Positions 22,999 through 34,884 of a stretch of 64,000 nucleotides of DNA are shown here, in pieces; the stretch's first letter is position 1; each line of letters begins with the position of its first letter. This stretch comes from Bathynomus jamesi (taxonomy: Eukaryota; Arthropoda; Malacostraca; Isopoda; Cirolanidae). Both the position numbers and the translations under genes were made by a program. The notes under the pieces were generated by a model. The model was not told where the DNA came from. It ran no database searches and saw nothing but the letters and a program-made list of their open reading frames with translations. Location: positions 186,001-250,000 of the forward strand of contig JAJOZX010002580.1 of assembly GCA_023014485.1 (NCBI GenBank), in the 5' to 3' direction.

Positions 22999-24386
22999 CT
23001 GGGTGATCCAGATAAATGGGACCCATAAAAAAAAAGCCAAATATTCTTAATATTTAATTCCTTTCATAAAAACTATATATCATTCGAAAGAGTAGAGTTA
23101 CAAGTTTATTATGAAATATTATTTTTTGAAAATGACTCCTTTCAAATGTGCTCCATTAGTTGCCAAGCATTCCAGTGTTCTGCTTGTAAGTTCTGCATCA
23201 CTTTGCAAGAGTGTGCGGTGGTATGGGCCTGTATCTCATTTGTGATGGCGGCCTTCAATTCTTGCAAGGTCATTGTGTATTTCTGTAGACCTACTCTTTA
23301 AATATCCCCAGAGATAATAATCTAAGGGAGAAAAATCCGGAGACCTTGCGGGCCATTCAACGTCTCCAAATCTTGAGATTAACTCGCCTGGAAACGTTTG
23401 ACGCAAAAACTGCCATGCAGTTCCTCGTGGTATGGCAGGTAGCTCCGTCTTGTGGAACCAGTGGTTTTCTAGACAAAGATCTCTTAGTTTAGGAATAAGG
23501 AAATCGGTCAACATTTTTTCGTAGCGATCACCATTTACAGTGACTGTGTTTCCGGTGGAATCCTCGAAAAAGTACGGCCCTATGATCTGAAATGCAGTAA
23601 GACCACACCAAACAGTTACACGCTGACTATGCAACAGGACTTCGGTAATATTCAATGGATTTCTGTTGCCAGAAACAACAATTTTGTTTGTTTACAGTTC
23701 ATTCAAGTGAAAATGGGCTTCGTCTGACATAATCAAAGTTGCTAGAAAATTGGTGGTGTCATTTACCTTCTGTGGATCCATTGACAGAATTGTCATCTTC
23801 GTGCGAAATCTCCATGTTTAGTTGTTTACACTGTTTGAATTTATATGGAAAGAGCATTAAATTTTGCTTGAATATACGGTGTGTTGTTCCATATCCAACT
23901 CCTAACAGCTGAGAAGCACGTCTGATGCTATGTTAGGATTATCCTGTACAATTTCATGAGTTCTGTTAATGATCTCGTCTATCCTGCTGTGCGCACTCTT
24001 CCAGTTGGTTTTCTTTTTCCAATGCTGCCAGTTAGGGAAAAATTTCTGACACACTGACTGATTACTTTCTTAGAAGGTGATTTGACATCTGAAAATTTGT
24101 CTTGAAAGATCTTTGAGCTAAAACTACACTTCTTCCATGCTCATATTTGCTCAGTTATGAAACGCAGCTGTTCCACAGTCCATGCAGTCATCTTGAAGGG
24201 TTAGTTTTAACTAACACTTTTATTTTGTTTTGTATCTTATCTTGTCTTGTATTGTCAAAACCTATACAATCCTGTACAAACTTGTAACTATCCTCTTTCG
24301 AATGATGCGTATGATTTTATAAAAGGACTTATACTTTAAGAGTTACAGGGGTTTCTTTTGGGTCCCATTTCTCTGGATCACCCTTT
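22999..24386 (-). mobile_element. Mariner-like element (DD41D type), decayed
   Basis: The inverted ends are CTGGGTGATCCAGA on the left and CTGGATCACCCT on the right, with A/T-rich flanks. The minus-strand frame 23655-23236 has VTVWCGLTAFQIIGPYFFE and ARSPDFSPLDYYLWGYLKS, the third catalytic Asp region. The HDG motif for the second Asp has been lost to frameshift (it reads WFHKTELPA). Upstream frames are broken. Confidence 0.7.
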
Positions 24387-24577
24387 ATTATAATGATTTT
24401 TATTATATTTCATATTGAATATTGGAAAAAGCTCATTTAAATGACTACATAATAATTATAGAATTATGCAAACAGCTAAAGTTTATTAAAAAATGCATGT
24501 AACATTCTTGGTCACCATTAATATGGAGAGTTTTTAATTTTTTAAATTTTTTTCATTTTTAACTCATTTTACCAGTA

Positions 24578-24880
24578 GTGTTTGAAAACCTGTATTTGGC
24601 TAAAATTTCAGGGGGTGAAGGCTCATGTTCAGGTGGTGAAGCTTCACCACCTGGCCCTATGGGAAAAAAAACCCTCGAGATGGGCCAGGTGCCTGGTGAC
24701 TGGAGGGAAGCCAATGTGACCCCTATCTTTAAGAAAGGGGATCACGAAAGTCCAGGGAACTATCATCCCATTAGTCTCACTTCAGTCAGTCACAGGTAAA
24801 TCCAACAATGGTTTAGGCAGCATAGGTCATGTCTCACCAACCTGCTTGAGTTTTTCCATGTCATGTGGGAGTGAGTGTGA
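24578..24880 (+). pseudogene. CR1-like LINE RT fragment
   Basis: The reading frame holds VPGDWREANVTPIFKKGDHE, then NYHPISLTSV. In another frame it has FRQHRSCLTNLLEFF. These are consecutive RT motifs seen in the LINE at 12608, with a deletion between them. Confidence 0.65.
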
Positions 24881-25832
24881 TAAAAGTAGTGCTGTGGTGG
24901 CTGAGTAGGCCATAGTCCTGAAGTATCAAGTATCTTCAAACCACCCAGCACCCTTTTAAGTTTCCGGGTTCATGACAATAAATTGTCCAGGTAATGGGAT
25001 AGTAGTATTCTCCAGTATCCTGTAGTATCTTCTTAGGTCTTAGTTTTTCTTACCTCCAACTTTCTTAGTATGATGATGGATATAGGTATACAATAGGTTC
25101 TGGATCATATGCCAACTGCACTTTACCAATCACTTATAGTCTAGTTCTGATCCTTACACTGATTATAAGTTCTAAACAAATCAACTTATTCTGGGTCAGG
25201 ATTCTCTCACATCAGCTGTCTATTTCCAGGAGATTAGTGAGGTTCAATTCACACACTAACTGTAAGCTGCTCCCCAAGTATTTATTAGATCTTGATCTCC
25301 ATGGGAAAACAATCCCAATCACTCAAGGTCCAAGAAAGGAACCAGAATTTCAAGGCACACCTGAAAGAAATGAAGTAACCTATTTTTTTTATTCCTTTTA
25401 TTATGACTGGAATAATTACAAGTTTTACTATATAAAAGTGTAGAACACTGGCAATATGTCACAATTAACAGGAAATCTCTGGAAAACAAATAATAATTAG
25501 TGAGGTTTGGCAGAAAAACAAAGGAAAGTAAGTGGGAGACAAGCGCAGAAAATGGTTTGTTTAAAGTATGTGAAACTTTATCCCAGCCCGCTACACTCCA
25601 AACTTGATCCTGTGGCCAGATTTCTAAGTAAAAGGCTAGATAACCTTTCTGATTTACAAGCCTGATTGTAGTGGCAGTCCTGGAGTGGCCAACTGTAGCT
25701 GACACAACCCCCAATGGACTTGGTAGGTCCAACTAGGTTGGATCCACAATATCAACAGGATGTATCTGGACTAGTTGATCAAGCTGGTAGACTTCCTACT
25801 GGTTCCAATGGGTTCCACCTGGTTGACTAGAC
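24881..25832. other. Intronic sequence, nothing recognised
   Basis: I see no TIR pair, coding similarity or RNA gene. Around 25730-25830 there are several short GGTT(C/G)-type imperfect repeats of unclear origin. Confidence 0.4.
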
Positions 25833-26026
25833 CAGTGGTTCCCAACCGGTTTTGGCTTATGGCCCCCCTTAGGAACCTTATTTTTTCCCGTGGCCCCCAT
25901 AAGCATTATTTTCAGTCGGTAATATGCAGATTTAACTCTATTTTACAAAATAACATTTTCCTGTGGCCCCCTTCAAATGTGCCATGGCCCCCAGGGAGCC
26001 ATATGGCCCCCGGTTGGGAAACACTG
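25833..26026. mobile_element. Miniature hAT element (194 bp)
   Basis: TIRs are CAGTGGTTCCCAACCGG and CCGGTTGGGAAACACTG. A perfect 8-bp target duplication GACTAGAC lies at 25825-25832 and 26027-26034. The interior carries inverted copies of ATGGCCCC-type sequence and has no coding capacity. This is the classical CAGTGGTTCCCAACC type of hAT miniature element. Confidence 0.9.
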
Positions 26027-26842
26027 GACTAGACAACACAAAATTATTAGTTACATGCACAGGGTACCCTACAACCAATCAATAATAATGAATTAACAGA
26101 TAATTAATAAACTGGAATCACGACTTCTCAATTAATCACTGGAAAGAATACATTACTCAGAATAAATACAAATAATATCAAACATATCCCATATTATTTG
26201 ATCAACCCATAAGCAGTGCCAAAACTGAGCATGGGCCACAAGCAAATCTCTGGAATAAGGTGACTGGGTATCCTATAATGATAATAATGGGGTCATAGCT
26301 ATTTGCAAGAGTGAATCACAAAAGAACAGGATTGGGTTAACAGAAATCCAAAGCTCAAGCAAGCACTGCAAACTGGCAATAACTATAGGTTGGGTGTCTA
26401 ATTCTAAGCAGGCTAAATATATAACACATGCCCATACTTATTTACAATTTGAATGCATACCAACAATTATGTAACAATTATCTTAATCATTAACAACACA
26501 CTAGGCAATTTTAAGGTCTAGGGGTCATTCCATGTCAGTTGAACAGCAAAAAAAAAACGTGACCATCACCGATTTTTTTGAAAATTGGCAAACTTATAGA
26601 TCTCCTTGAGACAAACAGAATGACACTTGTTTCAACACTAGATCATATGGTTCCAGAGATATGGCCCTTCGAATTTTGTAAAAAAAGGTCAATTTCCAAG
26701 GTCATACCATATTTCAACATGAAATATCTCGGCTCCTATTACACTTACAGAGACCATTTAAACACTATTTTAAAGCTTTTAAGCAGATCTACAACTTTGT
26801 TTCTATTCATATTTTACCTCAGTGGTAAAAGAAAAAAAAAGT

Positions 26843-26855
26843 TGACCTTTGACCT
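26843..26855 (-). promoter_or_regulatory. DR1-type nuclear-receptor half-site pair in left family A TIR
   Basis: TGACCTTTGACCT is AGGTCA-A-AGGTCA on the minus strand, a perfect DR1. The same 13-mer is kept in the right TIR (42760-42772). Binding is not shown. Confidence 0.4.
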
Positions 26856-27114
26856 TGTGTGGGTCATTTGATGTCACAATCGATTTTTTTTCTCCTTTCA
26901 CCCATTTTTGGGTACACATGTCTACCTTAACCTAAAACAAGATTTTTAGTGTTGATTAAGTTAGTATAGACGCTACAGCCATTTCAGTGGACCATACCCA
27001 CCTCCATTTTGACCAAGTACCTTTTTCCACCAAACTTTGGAGCACCGTATCTTTAGAACTGTTTGAGCTAGAGTGTTGAGGAAAATACGATTAGATTTTT
27101 CTTACTGAGATATA

Positions 27115-28331
27115 CAGGGTGTACATAAAGTCAGGATCTATTTTTGTGAAGCATTTGGAAATTATATGGAATTCAATCATAAAATGATAGTGGTAACATT
27201 TATTAAATAATTAAGAGTAGGATTCAACATGACGCCCATCAGTATCCCTGCACAGCTCAAATCGTTCCGCAGCATTTCTAAACACATTCTGGAGCATTTG
27301 TGGGGTTATGTTATCTGCAGCAGTTCGTATACGTGTACGTAAGTTTTCAAGACTCGTAATCTTCGTCTGATAGACGTGCGATTTAATAAAGCCCCATACA
27401 AAGAAATCTAAAGGGGTTAAATCTGGTGATCTCACTGGCCAAGGTCTGTTGCTTCCGCGTCTGATCCACCGATTTGGAAAACGTCCATTTAGATAATCCT
27501 GAACAATTTTGGCATAGTGACAAGGAGCACCATCATGTTGATAGACGATGGTACTAACAATCCTATCCCCAATCAGCTGAGGTTCAAGGAATTGCTGCAA
27601 CATGTCCAGATAAATAAGCCCCGTAACTGTAGCTTCAGCAAAGAAAAAAGGACCATAAACCTTAGATTTTGATAAACCCATCCAGACATTAACTTTAGGT
27701 GAGTCTCTTTCCCAATTTTGGATGAAATCATTCGGTCTTTCATCTGCCCAAATTTGACAGTTATGGCGATTTACTTTTCCACACGTATGGAAAGTGGCTT
27801 CATCACTAAAGAGAATGTTGTCCATTAAATTATCACTCCAGATTTGTTCTATGAGATCAGCACACACAGCACTTCGTCGAGGGAAATCTTCCTCATGTAA
27901 ATCATGTAAAACCTGCAAATGATAGCTTTTCTTCTGCAAATTAACTTTCAGAATTTTGTGCACAGATGACGTCGGGAGGCCGAGTCTGTGTGATGCAGCA
28001 CGAACGGACGTACGTGGCTCCTCAGTGATAATTCCGCGAACTGCATTCATGGTAAGATCTGACATACACGGTCATCCTGATCTTGCTTCTTCATTTATAG
28101 ATCCCGTTCATTTAAATTTGTTCATCAATTTTCATATTGTCTTGTCTATTGGCCCCGGCTTATGAAATCTCCTTCTAAACTTCTCTCTGATGTCATTGTA
28201 TTTCTTTCCCTCGATTCACCAAATTACTATTGCCACACACACTTCTGTATTCATTCTAAGGGCTTCTGAAAAGAAAAATAGAAAAAAATAATTATTTCAC
28301 AAAAATAGATCCTGACTTTATGTACACCCTG
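27115..28331 (-). mobile_element. DD41D mariner element, nearly full length (1217 bp)
   Basis: Ends CAGGGTGTACATAAAGTCAG and its complement at 28331 are flanked by TA (27113-27114 and 28332-28333), the mariner target duplication. It is inserted in the family A left TIR/subterminal region. Confidence 0.9.
27211..28065 (-). CDS. DD41D mariner transposase
   Basis: The 284-residue frame has the second helix-turn-helix (TSVRAASHRLGLPTSSVHKIL) region, FSDEATFHTCG with the first catalytic Asp, VYQHDGAPCHYAK with the second, and RSPDLTPLDFFVWG with the third. Forty-one residues separate the last two catalytic Asp (HDG to LTPLD), so it is DD41D. Upstream in the same frame, NEEARSG is followed by TGA and PC. 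RSGRP is usual there, so a CGA to TGA change probably cut off the N-terminal helix-turn-helix. The remaining ORF could begin at the Met at 28065 but would lack part of the DNA-binding domain. Confidence 0.85.
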   Translation of the reverse strand: MSDLTMNAVRGIITEEPRTSVRAASHRLGLPTSSVHKILKVNLQKKSYHLQVLHDLHEEDFPRRSAVCADLIEQIWSDNLMDNILFSDEATFHTCGKVNRHNCQIWADERPNDFIQNWERDSPKVNVWMGLSKSKVYGPFFFAEATVTGLIYLDMLQQFLEPQLIGDRIVSTIVYQHDGAPCHYAKIVQDYLNGRFPNRWIRRGSNRPWPVRSPDLTPLDFFVWGFIKSHVYQTKITSLENLRTRIRTAADNITPQMLQNVFRNAAERFELCRDTDGRHVESYS

Positions 28332-28855
28332 TATAATGTCTGCTAATTTTCAAAAAAATTAGTAATTATCTAACCTAACCTAATCCAGTTATTTGGTTGA
28401 ATAAGTATCTGGCCCTATTATAAAATTAAATTTTTTTTGTATATTTCAGAGAATTATATACTATAGGTAATTTAAATTACATAATTAATTAATTTTATAT
28501 GGACATTCAAAAGTATGAAGAACTTCGAACCTGCTATCCTGTTTAAAGGTAAAGCTATGTACGTATATAAGTACCTTATACTAGGCTATAGGTACTACCC
28601 TATAGAATAAGTTCAGTTTTAAGAGTTAGATGAGTTTAATAGAATCACTTAACTTTGTGTATTTATTCATTGTGTACAGCAGTATGTACCCATGTGAAAA
28701 TAAGCTTATTTAAACCTTGGAGCAAGGATTTTTTTGGCATCTGTATTTATTCCAATCTATAAATCAAATCACATTTTTTCTCATTGTAGACCTCTGAAAC
28801 AAGATCAGTAGGTCCCAAATTTTATTTGTGCCATCTAAGCAAAAATAGCTTTTAA

Positions 28856-30220
28856 CAGGGTTGGATACAATGAATAATTATAATTATATTTTGAATTAAT
28901 TGATCCTAATTTCCATTAATTGTAATTGATTCAAAATAAATAAAAATAAAGGTAATTGTACTTGATTTTTGAGCTATAACTGATGTAATTGATCAATTAT
29001 GTCAATTGTTAAAAATTATACCCCTAGATCTGGCAGTCATACATCATCCAATGAAAATAAACCTTTGATAGTTTTAGTTATACTTGGATATAGATATATA
29101 TTTTTATAGATATATATTTATTTTAGATATATATTTATTTTAGATATATATTTAGATATATAGAATAGTTAGTTATACAGGGTGTATATAAAGTCAGGAT
29201 CTATTTTTGTGAAGCACTTGGAAATTATATGGAATTCAATCATAAAATGATAAAGTGGTAACATTTATTAAATAATTAAGAGTAGGATTCAATGTGATGC
29301 CCATCAGTATCCCTGCACAGCTCAAATCATTCCGCAGCATTTCTAAACACATTCTGGAGCATTTGCGGGGTTATGTTATCTGCAGCAGTTCGTATACATG
29401 TGTGTAAGTTTTCAAGACTCGTAATCTTCGTCTGATAGACGTGCGATTTGATAAAGCCCCATGCAAAGAAATTTGAAGGGGTTAAATCTGGTGATCTCAC
29501 TGGCCAAGGTCTGTTGCTTCTGCGTCCGATCCAGCGATTTGGAAAACGTCCATTTAGATAATCCTGAACAATTTTGGCATAGTGATAAGGAGCACCATCA
29601 TGTTGATAGACGACGGGGATAGGATTGTTAGTACCGTCGTCTATCAACATGATGGTGCTCCTTGTCACTATGCCAAAATTGTTCAGGATTATCTAAATGG
29701 ACGTTTTCCAAATCACTGGATCGGATGCGGAAGCAACAGACCTTGGCCAGAGATCACCAGATTTAACCCCTTTAGATTTCTTTGCATGGGGCTTTATCAA
29801 ATCGCATGTCTACCAGACGAAGATTACGAGTCTTGGAAACTTACGTACACGTATACAAACTGCTGCAGATAACATAACCCCGCAAATGCTCCAGAATGTG
29901 TTTAGAAATGCTGCGGAATGATTTGAGCTATGCAGGGATACTGATGGGCATCACGTCGAATCCTACTCTTAATTATTTAATAAATGTTATCACTTTATCA
30001 TTTTATGATTGAATTCCATATAATTTCCAAGTGCTTCACAAAAATAGATCCTGACTTTATGTACACCCTGTATTTGTGAAATTGAAATCGATTCAGACAA
30101 AATTAATTGTAATTGCAATTGATCTTGAAATTGTGAAGTACAATACCAACTATAATTAATTTGAAGAAAAATAAAAAAAATTGTAATTGTTTCCATTTTG
30201 TGTAATTGAACTCAACCCTG
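28856..30220. mobile_element. hAT-like noncoding element carrying a folded-back mariner
   Basis: The ends CAGGGTTGGAT and CTCAACCCTG are flanked by a perfect 8-bp duplication GCTTTTAA (28848-28855 and 30221-30228). Its own sequence is A/T-rich with many TGTAATTGAT-like repeats. It is split by the element at 29178-30070. Confidence 0.8.
29178..30070. repeat. Foldback DD41D mariner: two C-terminal halves head to head (893 bp)
   Basis: The outer ends match the 27115 element (CAGGGTGTATATAAAG and complement) and are flanked by TA. Each half, 29178-29620 and 29630-30070, is the same 3' portion of that mariner. They face each other and meet near 29625 at GACGACGGGGATAGG. The minus arm has NRPWPVRSPDLTP and the plus arm RSPDLTPLDFFAWG. 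The whole element is a near-perfect inverted repeat of about 440 bp per arm. Confidence 0.9.
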
Positions 30221-30258
30221 GCTTTTAAGCTACATATGTTTTTTCTTTTTAGATAAAC

Positions 30259-30412
30259 ATGGATTTCAGCAGTTTGAATATGGGCAGGTTCTGTTGTGAC
30301 CCATTCAAAAAACACAAAGGAAAAGTGAAAAAAGGCATTCGTGCATTGACTAAAAATTTGATTGATCAAAATCCTGAATTGAAACTAACAAATAATCATA
30401 AAGCATGTGCAA
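30259..30412 (+). pseudogene. Family A protein, N-terminal exon (outer copy)
   Basis: After an AG acceptor (TTTTTAG, near 30252) the frame starts MDFSSLNMGRFCCDPFKKHK and runs to HKACA, where family B copy 2 is inserted. Removing that insertion and one target copy joins it in frame to TCRNILANR at 33702, giving a CxxC pair (A-C-A-T-C-R). It is paralogous to MGRKVCADPLRKHKK at 34885. Function is unknown; the Cys pairs suggest a zinc-binding N terminus. Confidence 0.65.
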
Positions 30413-33400
30413 TAGGGTGGAGTGAAAAATACTTTTTTTCTAGTATGAGGTTCTAATAGTGATTAAAAGTTGCATTTAGTGGACAATATATACCTGCCAA
30501 AATATGAGTTCATTTGTTTAATATTTTCAGCTGCCACCAGGGGGCTAAATTTAACACAATTTTGGGTAAAAGGAAAAAATGCTTCTATTTTAGGTTTATC
30601 AAACTATTATAAAATTTTATCCTAGAATTATCTAATAGTTTGATTAAGATTCTTAAATGATAAGAATTCGTTTTGTAAAAACGCCTTTTCATATGCTTAA
30701 TATCTTCAGCTGCCACAAGAGGGCTGAAGTTAACTTAAAATGAGAATTAAGTATGATTCTGTATTTACTTGAAAAAGGGAACAGTAATAAATTAGGATGT
30801 CTCTCCTCCTTTATACTGGCTTGAGACAGTTAAGAAACGTTATTTCGTGCCTTAGCGGAGTTACCACCCTTTCCCCAACCAACCTCCCTCTAGAAAGGGT
30901 TCTTGCTGAAGACTATTTAGTAATTTGCTTTTTGTGTCAAATTTTGGCTGTTTTTTCCTTGATTCTAATGTAGCACGAATCCAACCGTCTCTGTTTGTAG
31001 GTCCACAGACTGATCCAGCAGCGTCTGTAACGAGCTTGACGCATCTCTCTACGGCTTGTGTATGACATGGAAACTGAAATAATTCTGAATGAAGAGTAGT
31101 ACCATGTTTGATGCATGATTCAATATCATCAAGAGAAACTCCTTTGGTTATCGGTGGTTCTGCTATCTGAAAATCTTGCCACATAATGAGATCTGTATAG
31201 TCTTTGGCCTAAAAATTTATTTCTGGCACCTTAAAATACCTGATAACATCTGTTTCTTCAATGCATGCCCTTGCTTTTATGATACGCTTAAATCCCAACT
31301 GACGCACATGCTCCCTTTCATCAGCTATCATTGCAATGAGAATGTTTTCTTGATTTGCGTAATATGCATTTCGCTGAATGACTGAGTCATGTACTCTCCT
31401 AAGCTCTTCACGGAGATACCGCTTCTTGCAATCATATGCCACATATGTTTAGCACCATATTGGCATAATGGTTTACGCTTTATCTGAAACCACATTGGTG
31501 CGTATACCCTAACAATGAAAGTAGCTAATTCTTGTAAATTGCCTGAAGGATTCTCTGTGCTTGCATATAACCGCAGAGTCCTGTTTGCTGTGGTGAGCCA
31601 CCTTGAATGTGATATATTGCCTGGACTCTTATGACTAAGACTCTTTGAGAATGTTCCACTTGATATAGCCTTGTGAATTTCAAGAAGGTATTTCTGGTCG
31701 GTACTTATGTCATCTACATCAACTTCACACATGTCCTCTTGAATTTCAATGGGTTTGAAGTTAACTATGGGAAGCTTTTCACAGTCTGAAAGTGCTCGGC
31801 CAATTTCTCCTGAAAATGCTCTTGGTCCTAGTGTACCATCCAAGTGATGAAACAGATGGCGCAATGGAAGTTCATTAAGGTGTAAAAGGCATATCAGCCA
31901 CTGCAATGGCTTATTAAAGGCTTCTTCCAGTAATCTTATTGTGCCTCAATACTACCAGTGTTAACCACTGTCGAATCACAGCCAACTGCAACGATGTTCC
32001 CTATATCAACATTCCTTTCTTTCAAGCAATTCACTAGCGCTGTGCGAATGTATTTAGCTTTGCCACTGGAAGGTGTCACATGTGCAAAGTACAGAGGTGT
32101 GGTTCAGATATTATGCTGATATGCTCTTCGCGTTTGGTTCTTTGGTGGTTAGAGCCATCACCTCCTGGACATGAATCATTGTTTTATCCTTTCTGCCATA
32201 AAAGTATAATCCCCGCATGGTTTTTGCTCTCCTATCTGTTGTAGTTCCTTTCTCTGTTTTGTCTTTCACGTCTTAGCTTACTTCTGTCTATAATATTCCC
32301 TTTGTCTTCGGGAGTAACAATTTTAAGATCTGCCAATACTGCAGAAGCAATAGCAGCCCCAGCTCTGTCCGACATTTAAATCTATCACAAGTAATTGCTA
32401 ATGAAGGCAGGGCTCACGCATCTGTTGTTCTGATATTACATATTGAGTCGAGGTTGTATCTTCCTCATTATCTTCAGATATCTCTTCTAGTTGTTGAAGT
32501 TCACTTGTCTCTGTTTCGATTTGTAAGTTGGACGTATTGGTTATAGCAGCACTAGTTGTTTGTGAGGATTCCAGACGTGCTTTTTCCATTCCTTTCGATG
32601 TTCTCTTGCTTGTAATCGTCTTGTGTGTGCTATGTCAATGCTTCCTATCACCATTATTCTGCGTGTTCGTTGGTCATTTAAAAAATCCTGCTCTTTTGGA
32701 GGGACTTTCTTACTCTTTTCACATGAGCATCTCCTAAACTCCTTTCTACTTTTTGGAAACTGCCTCTTTTCAGAAAATGAAGGCTCCTTGTTATTCATAT
32801 GCTCCTTCACTAAATGTTTTGTGAACAGGTAATCTTTCATAATGCAGTTATAAGTTGGTAGTTGCATATCACTCATCTCACAAGGTACTTCAAATATGGC
32901 ACACTTCATATGTTCTCTAGAGAAATGTTTATATTTAGTATTTGATGCCATAATATTTTTAAGAAAAATTCACAATCACAAAATATCCTGTAACATCAAA
33001 ACATTATATAATTAATATATAAATATATTTTATAAGTATATATAATATATTATATAAATATATAATATATTATATAAATAAACTAAAATTATATAATACA
33101 TTATAACAAGCATTTTATAATAAAACCAATATTATCTCTATATATATCACTTTAAAATAAAGTTTTATAATATTCCGATCATATTAAAAAACTCTCCGAT
33201 CAACTGAGCGACTAGGCCTACTACCTAAGAAGACGTGTTAAAACACTGTTTTAATGACTCACAGAAAGAAATTCCTTCACACCAAAACCCTCCCCCACAA
33301 CCCTCCCCAAACCCTCCCCAAACCCTCCCCCACAACATTCAGTGTAGTCTCAACTTGACTCAGTTACTCTAAATTGTGTTAACTTCAGCTCTCTTGTGGC

Positions 33401-33701
33401 AGCTGAAGATATTAAGCATATGAAAAGGCATTTTTACAAAACGAATTCCAATCATTTAAGAATCTTAATCAAACTATTAGATAATTCTAAGATAAAATTT
33501 TATAATAGTTTGACAAACCTAAAATAGAAGCATTTTTTTCCTTTTTACACAAAATTGTGTTAACTTTAGCCCCCTGGTGGCAGCTTAAAATTTTAAACAA
33601 ATGAACTCATATTTTGGCAGGCATATTTCGTCCACTAATTGCAACTTTTAATCACTATTAGAACTTCATACTAGAAAAAAAGTATTTTTCGCTCCACCCT
33701 A
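30413..33701 (-). mobile_element. Family B DNA transposon, copy 2 (3289 bp, ~330 bp TIRs)
   Basis: The ends TAGGGTGGAGTGAAAAATAC and its complement (ending CTCCACCCTA) start long inverted repeats (30413 to about 30745 against about 33370-33701). An exact 8-bp duplication ATGTGCAA flanks it (30405-30412 and 33702-33709). It interrupts a family A coding exon. The coding remnants are on the minus strand. Confidence 0.9.
30861..32951 (-). pseudogene. Family B protein remnant (copy 2)
   Basis: In order on the minus strand: frame 32951-32541 (PTYNCIMKDYLF, then DFLNDQRTRR), an acidic Gln/Glu/Thr piece (32589-32398), CDSTVVNTG near 31965, LLHLNELPLRHLFHHLDG, SHSRWLTTANRTLRLY (31906-31328), AYYANQENILIAMIADE (31442-31209) and CHTQAVERCVKLVTDAA (31184-30861). 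All have counterparts in copy 1, but several frameshifts and a worn middle make this copy a pseudogene. The block after E-R-x-V-K-L (GPTNRDGWIRATLESR) matches copy 1's RRDGLIRNKIRSR. Confidence 0.7.
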
Positions 33702-34280
33702 ATGTGCAACCTGTCGAAATATACTAGCAAATCGTCCATCCCCAATGCCTGAATGTGAACCACTTGAAAAATCACCATTCACCTCATCAAGTGCCCCATC
33801 TGAGCTAGGAACCTTTGGAGATGTAGTTGAAATGCAGTATGAGCTTAGTAAATTCAATGTTTCATTGGCCACACTTGATGAGACCCCACTAAAACCGTGT
33901 AAACATTCTGACAGCACTGGTTACGCAAAGAGAAAGTTGAGGAAAGTAGGAGTTGTGAAAAGAAAGCTTGAACTTGCAACTAAACAACCAATTTCATGCA
34001 GTGACTCAGATGATACAGAACTGGAGATTCTTCAACAACTAAAAGAGAAATAATCAAGTGACAAGTCAAAGTGAAAAACTGACAATTCTTACTATCCTAC
34101 CAAAAAGATGGACACAAGTAAAGATCAGAGAAGAATTTAAGTGCTCAGATTACATGGCTAGGCAAGCAAAGAGTTTGGTGAGGGAGAAGGGAGTGCTTTC
34201 AACTCCTAATCTGCATTTGGGGAAATGCCTGAATAGTGAAACTGCTGCCAAAGTAATTGACTTCTATCATTCGCCAGATG
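33702..34280 (+). pseudogene. Family A protein, middle part (outer copy)
   Basis: The frame continues from the 30259 exon: TCRNILANR, a Ser/Glu/Pro-rich region, TGYAKRKLRKVGVVKRKLE, an acidic segment and a TAA at 34051-34053. A second frame (34058-34280) has LTILTILPKRWTQVKIREEF and KVIDFYHSP, interrupted by the inner family A copy. The right side at 42235 resumes with SRQMPGLKDYFSVK. The inner copy has IQILTLSPYTIHRTASFFN, CTFYESDE and SRICPGKKDCLSI in equivalent places. Confidence 0.6.
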
Positions 34281-34617
34281 AGGGGTTCCAGCACAGGTGA
34301 ATCAGTGCTTAACACCCGACCATCTCAGATCTTGCTTATTTTTGGTGTATAAGGTAAGTTTGTGCAAGAAAGCCAGCTGTGAAAGTTTCAGCTTTCTACG
34401 ACCATTACTTCACGAGTTATGAAGGTCAGAAAAATCAAGGTTAAGGTCAAAATAGCTCAAGGTTGGCATCTTTGGATGCACCTCACACATTCACTAATTA
34501 TCGTAACCATATGAAACTATATGTTTTTGGACTCAGAATGAGCTGTAGAATCCAAAAATGCAACGAAAACAGCATAGGAGAACAAATAAAAATGTTCACC
34601 TTTTTCAAGGAACGAAT

Positions 34618-34631
34618 TGACCCTTTGACCT
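34618..34631 (-). promoter_or_regulatory. DR2-like nuclear-receptor half-site pair in inner family A TIR
   Basis: TGACCCTTTGACCT on the plus strand is AGGTCA-AA-GGGTCA on the minus strand. The partner TIR has AGGTCAAAAGGTCA (41874-41887), a perfect DR2, preceded by TC to give the TCAAGGTCA extended half-site. Confidence 0.4.
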
Positions 34632-34884
34632 TGAAGTTCACACATTTTGGGGAAACATTTCTTTACACAAAATGAAGTTCCACCATTGCACTTTTAATAT
34701 AAACAATAAAAATGTATCTTATTCACCATCTATACTGTCTTAAAGAATTTTTCAAATTGGCTATTTTTCAAATTTCTGGTAAAATTGCCATATGTATATG
34801 CATATATGTACTGTACTGTTAAATAATATATTTTGTGAACATAAATTAATTACTTATTTTATGCCTTTCTTACAGATAAACAAG

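Noticed and set aside
33001..33170. Hairpin-like ATATAT-rich tract in family B copy 2 as a functional RNA
   Set aside because: It is low-complexity TA sequence without conserved stems.
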